The notes beneath the pieces are model-generated. The model was given only the letters and a program-made list of their open reading frames with translations. It had not been told where the DNA came from and searched no databases. From Lichenostomus cassidix (Eukaryota > Chordata > Aves > Passeriformes > Meliphagidae): a stretch of DNA of 64,000 bases. Positions 61,201-64,000 of this stretch are shown here, one piece after another. The DNA lies in assembly GCA_008360975.2 (NCBI GenBank), contig CM039182.1, forward strand, positions 82,181,405 to 82,245,404, given 5' to 3'. The translations under genes and the position numbers were made by a program. Numbering within the stretch: the stretch's first letter is position 1; every line of letters begins with the position of its first letter.

Positions 61201-64000
61201 ATTCTTGCAAGTGCAAAATCTTCTCTAGACTGCTCTGTGTTCTCTCTGCTCCTATTACGCAGCAAAGACATGTACCCTTAGTCTATAAATGGATCAAATG
61301 CTAAATGGCATAATCAAATAAATAACCTCATGAGAGGAAAAAAGGAAGGTGAAGTTATAGGACAGCCATTATCCTTTTGAAGGCTGTGGTGGTGATTAAC
61401 ATGTCTAAAAGTAAGCTGGGAGAATAGCTAGAGCACTCAGTACATGGCAGAGTAAAACCTGTCTGTTGCAGCCGCAGCTCCTTGACAGTATAGACAAACC
61501 AGTCACACTTACCTAACTGCAATTCCACCACTTTTCCCTGGTGGCATTGCTCTTTCCAGTCATTCTGACATGCTTCATACAGCAAAACAAAGGCTGATTC
61601 CAGCCAGCAAAAGAAAAAGTAAACCCGTAATCATACAGTATGGAGATACACCGCATAAATATACTGGTCACAGCTGCTAGTTATCCATCCCTTTCCACCC
61701 TGAGTCTGACGGGAATATTTGAAGATCAGGGGAGGCTTTCTGTCCTGTAAGAATGTGCTGGGTATTGTGAAGGAAGGTTCTTGATATACATTACTTCCTG
61801 CCACAATATTGAGAACCCACCATGAGGGGTGGATTCAAAAGGTACAAAGAGGTACAAAGGCATTTATTTGCCTGCTGTGAGATGAATTAAACTGTATCCA
61901 GTAGAAAGTATTCAAGCAGTGTTAGATAAGGAACAGCAAATTCCAGATTTTGTAGTATGTGACAGAAAATAAAGTTGTTCTTAGAGAACAGCTGCAGTTC
62001 TGGGATCCTCTGATCAAATAATTTGCCCAAGGCCTAAGGGAGCTGGGAACTATAACCACCATTGACAAATGCCTGCTTTTACAGTCTATTTTGGCTTTCA
62101 GGATTATGTGTCTTCTATAAAAGGGAAGCTACCATTCAGACGAAAGTGATGGGCTTAAGGCAGAAATTATGGGTGGAGGATTCCGTGCTTGTGTTATGTA
62201 GGCAGACAGATGAAACAGCCAGAGAGGTCCCTTCTGGCTTAAAGAGCTCTAGGAGTTGAGCATAAAACATTATGGCTTCCCAAATAAGCTGGGTCAAACG
62301 TGTAGGATAGATCCTGAGGGAGTTTTGAAAGCAGAGTGCTGGGGTCTGACAGGTCAGAAAGGGTATCTTTGAAAGAATAAATCAGTGTTGAGCTCCTAAC
62401 ATAAAAACTGCTCTGGGAGAATTCAAAAAAATGTTCCATGTGCTTTAGGAATATTTGTTCCAAAGTTATATACGCCTCCCAATAAATTTTGAACAATGAT
62501 AAGACCATGGAGGGTAAATATTAAACTTTCATGTGCAATTGATGTTTTATTTTAAACTCGTGCATACTGAACAAATATAAAACATGTGGATCACAAGGGC
62601 TCCAAAGACCTTGTTCTCTATGCTGGAGTTTAGACAGCTGGATAAGTCACAAAAGCACCTAGCCTCATTGTTGCTGTTAAGATATGAAGAAATACTTTAT
62701 ATGAATATGATGAGACAAAATTAAATTTAAAACACTAGGTTAGTCAATAAATTTTGCGATAGTCTCATTTTTCAAGGAATCTTGCCTCAAACCATGAACT
62801 CAATGGGGAAGAGACTTTTTTTTTTTTAGTTTGTACTGTCATTTATCAGTTTTCTCCATTTAAAGGTTTCAGTGTTTCATCAGCTTTATATTTACATTTG
62901 TCCAGTCAAGAACTAGAAATATTGCCACACAGTTTTATATATCTACCTGAGAAATTGTGATGGGCTGATGTCATATAAAACCGTAATTCTTCAAATTAAA
63001 AATAAAAATTGTGCTATGTATGTACCAACAAACAGGTTCTAAGGAATAACTAGTTGCTTGTGGACATTGTAACTAGACATGCTAATGTCACTAATCATTC
63101 CCATATATATGTTTTTCCCCTCTGTGCTTCAAATAACATGAGGAATACCTTCATAAGCATCTAAGATGTGGTTTGAAAATTGTTCAGTGTTTCTGTGATT
63201 GAATGGGTAGTAAGCAAGCTCCACCTATTCAGAAATTGCTACCATTCTCTCGTTAAAGTTGTCTAAAATCTTATTTTATTAGGATGCTCATTTTGATGTG
63301 ATCCTGTCCTATGGATATAGACTTACAAGTCCATGCCCTATCAGTGGACACTTCTGATAGAAGAAAGCTCTAGGTATTATCCCTTTCTAATGTCCTTATA
63401 CAGGACAAAACCTTAAAAACTTCTGTGTAAAAGCATTTATAATTACCAAGCAACATTGAGAAATTCAAGATTTCGAATGAAACTGAAATATAAAGAAAAC
63501 AAAGCATTTGGAAATTTATTTTCAGAAATGTAAACTTAGTTGACATGGTGGATTTTTAGGCTCTGACATCTATTGTATCTTCAAAGGGCTTCACATAAAA
63601 TTATAAAAAAATATGAAAAAATTACTGATAAAATCAAAGTGTTGGTTAGTCTCCTTTAAGAGTAACAACTCTAGGCTCTTCACGTTTTTTACCATCTTTA
63701 TACTAACTTTTACTATCTTTTTGCCATCTTTATACAATATGCAACACCTTCATACTTCCATGACAACCAATATTCATATCAGTAAATTCATGCTATTAAT
63801 GCTAGAGTAATCTCACTAAATGTAAATAACAGTTTATATTACAGCACATCTCATGCTAAAGGAGGAAGGATAGGCAATAATCTCTGTCCCTAAACCCCAT
63901 GTGCATACAGGGGTGCTGCTGTCCATGTGTTGTCCAACACCTCGCCTTTCTTTATGCTTTCTTGTCTGTGTCAGAGGTGGATAAGAGAAAACAGAGCATG
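58263..64000. other. Unique AT-rich non-coding DNA
   Basis: No gene or transposon was recognised. Small items: a 10-bp duplication GGTACAAAGA/G at 61,841-61,860; a 12-T run at 62,816-62,827; and CCATCTTTATAC repeated 32 bp apart at 63,692 and 63,724. About 59,925-60,125 is another AT-rich, TAAT-dense, non-repetitive block that could be conserved. Open frames stay at or below about 100 codons. Confidence 0.5.
59925..60125. other. Candidate conserved non-coding element
   Basis: This non-repetitive AT-rich block carries GGATTATTAATATATTACTA, TGCTAATGAATTCATTAAAA and similar dense TAAT/ATTA cores, including the palindrome-like AATGAATTCATT near 60,082-60,093. It resembles homeodomain-rich conserved elements, but this rests on texture alone. 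Confidence 0.22.

Noticed and set aside
1..64000. CRISPR arrays, bacterial operons, riboswitches, phage genes
   Set aside because: Repeat content and composition are avian; no regularly spaced repeats, Shine-Dalgarno-led gene clusters or prokaryotic genes were seen.

Overview
The window looks like non-coding DNA from a bird genome, most likely an intergenic gene desert or a very long intron. The main evidence is repeat content. At least six 5'-truncated CR1 LINE 3' ends are readable, carrying the avian-type terminus (ATTCTATG-like repeats next to a GGTTGGAAGGGACC-type block). Several stretches also read like avian endogenous-retrovirus (ERV) LTRs. The 57,966-58,262 copy resembles the young CR1-J/Y group of Neoaves, so a neoavian, possibly a passerine, is the best guess. 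That assignment rests on remembered consensus sequences, not on a search. Base composition is AT-rich and CpG-poor by eye.

No protein-coding gene, rRNA, tRNA, CRISPR array or bacterial-type operon can be supported. The longest open frame is about 150 codons, and none of the frames I read shows a recognisable domain, codon bias, or a splice-bounded exon. Several of the longer frames are by-products of low-complexity or repeat DNA: the GT-rich tract at 12 kb, the poly-A tract at 16.9 kb, the LTR minisatellite at 19.1-19.5 kb and the AC microsatellite at 36.8 kb.

Layout. 0-6 kb: unique AT-rich DNA. 6-7 kb: a CR1 tail and an LTR fragment. 7-13.8 kb: mostly unique, with a possible conserved block near 11 kb, a GT-rich tract and a hairpin. 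13.8-14.6 kb: an LTR fragment followed by a CR1 copy. 16.9 kb: a poly-A tract. 19.1-19.5 kb: a GC-richer LTR segment made of degenerate ~45-bp tandem units. 22.5 kb: CR1. 26.5-27.1 kb: a minus-strand LTR candidate. 28.9 kb: CR1, the only plus-strand copy seen. 34.3-34.5 kb: a compact plus-strand LTR with CCAAT, TATA and poly-A signals, followed at once by a possible regulatory block. 36.8 kb: AC microsatellite. 38.5-39.0 kb: a degraded plus-strand LTR. 39-48 kb: long unique stretch. 48.0 kb: TTCTA pentanucleotide repeat. 48.6-49.1 kb: the best candidate conserved non-coding element. 49.3 kb: CR1 with an internal deletion. 53.5-53.7 kb: AT-only tract with a palindrome. 58.0 kb: the youngest-looking CR1. 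58.3-64 kb: unique DNA.

Nothing here amounts to a clear new system. The best leads are short regulatory-looking blocks with paired homeodomain-type cores (34.56-34.70 kb and 48.64-49.14 kb), two structured inverted repeats (12.42 kb and 53.55 kb), and LTRs that still carry promoter and poly-A motifs.
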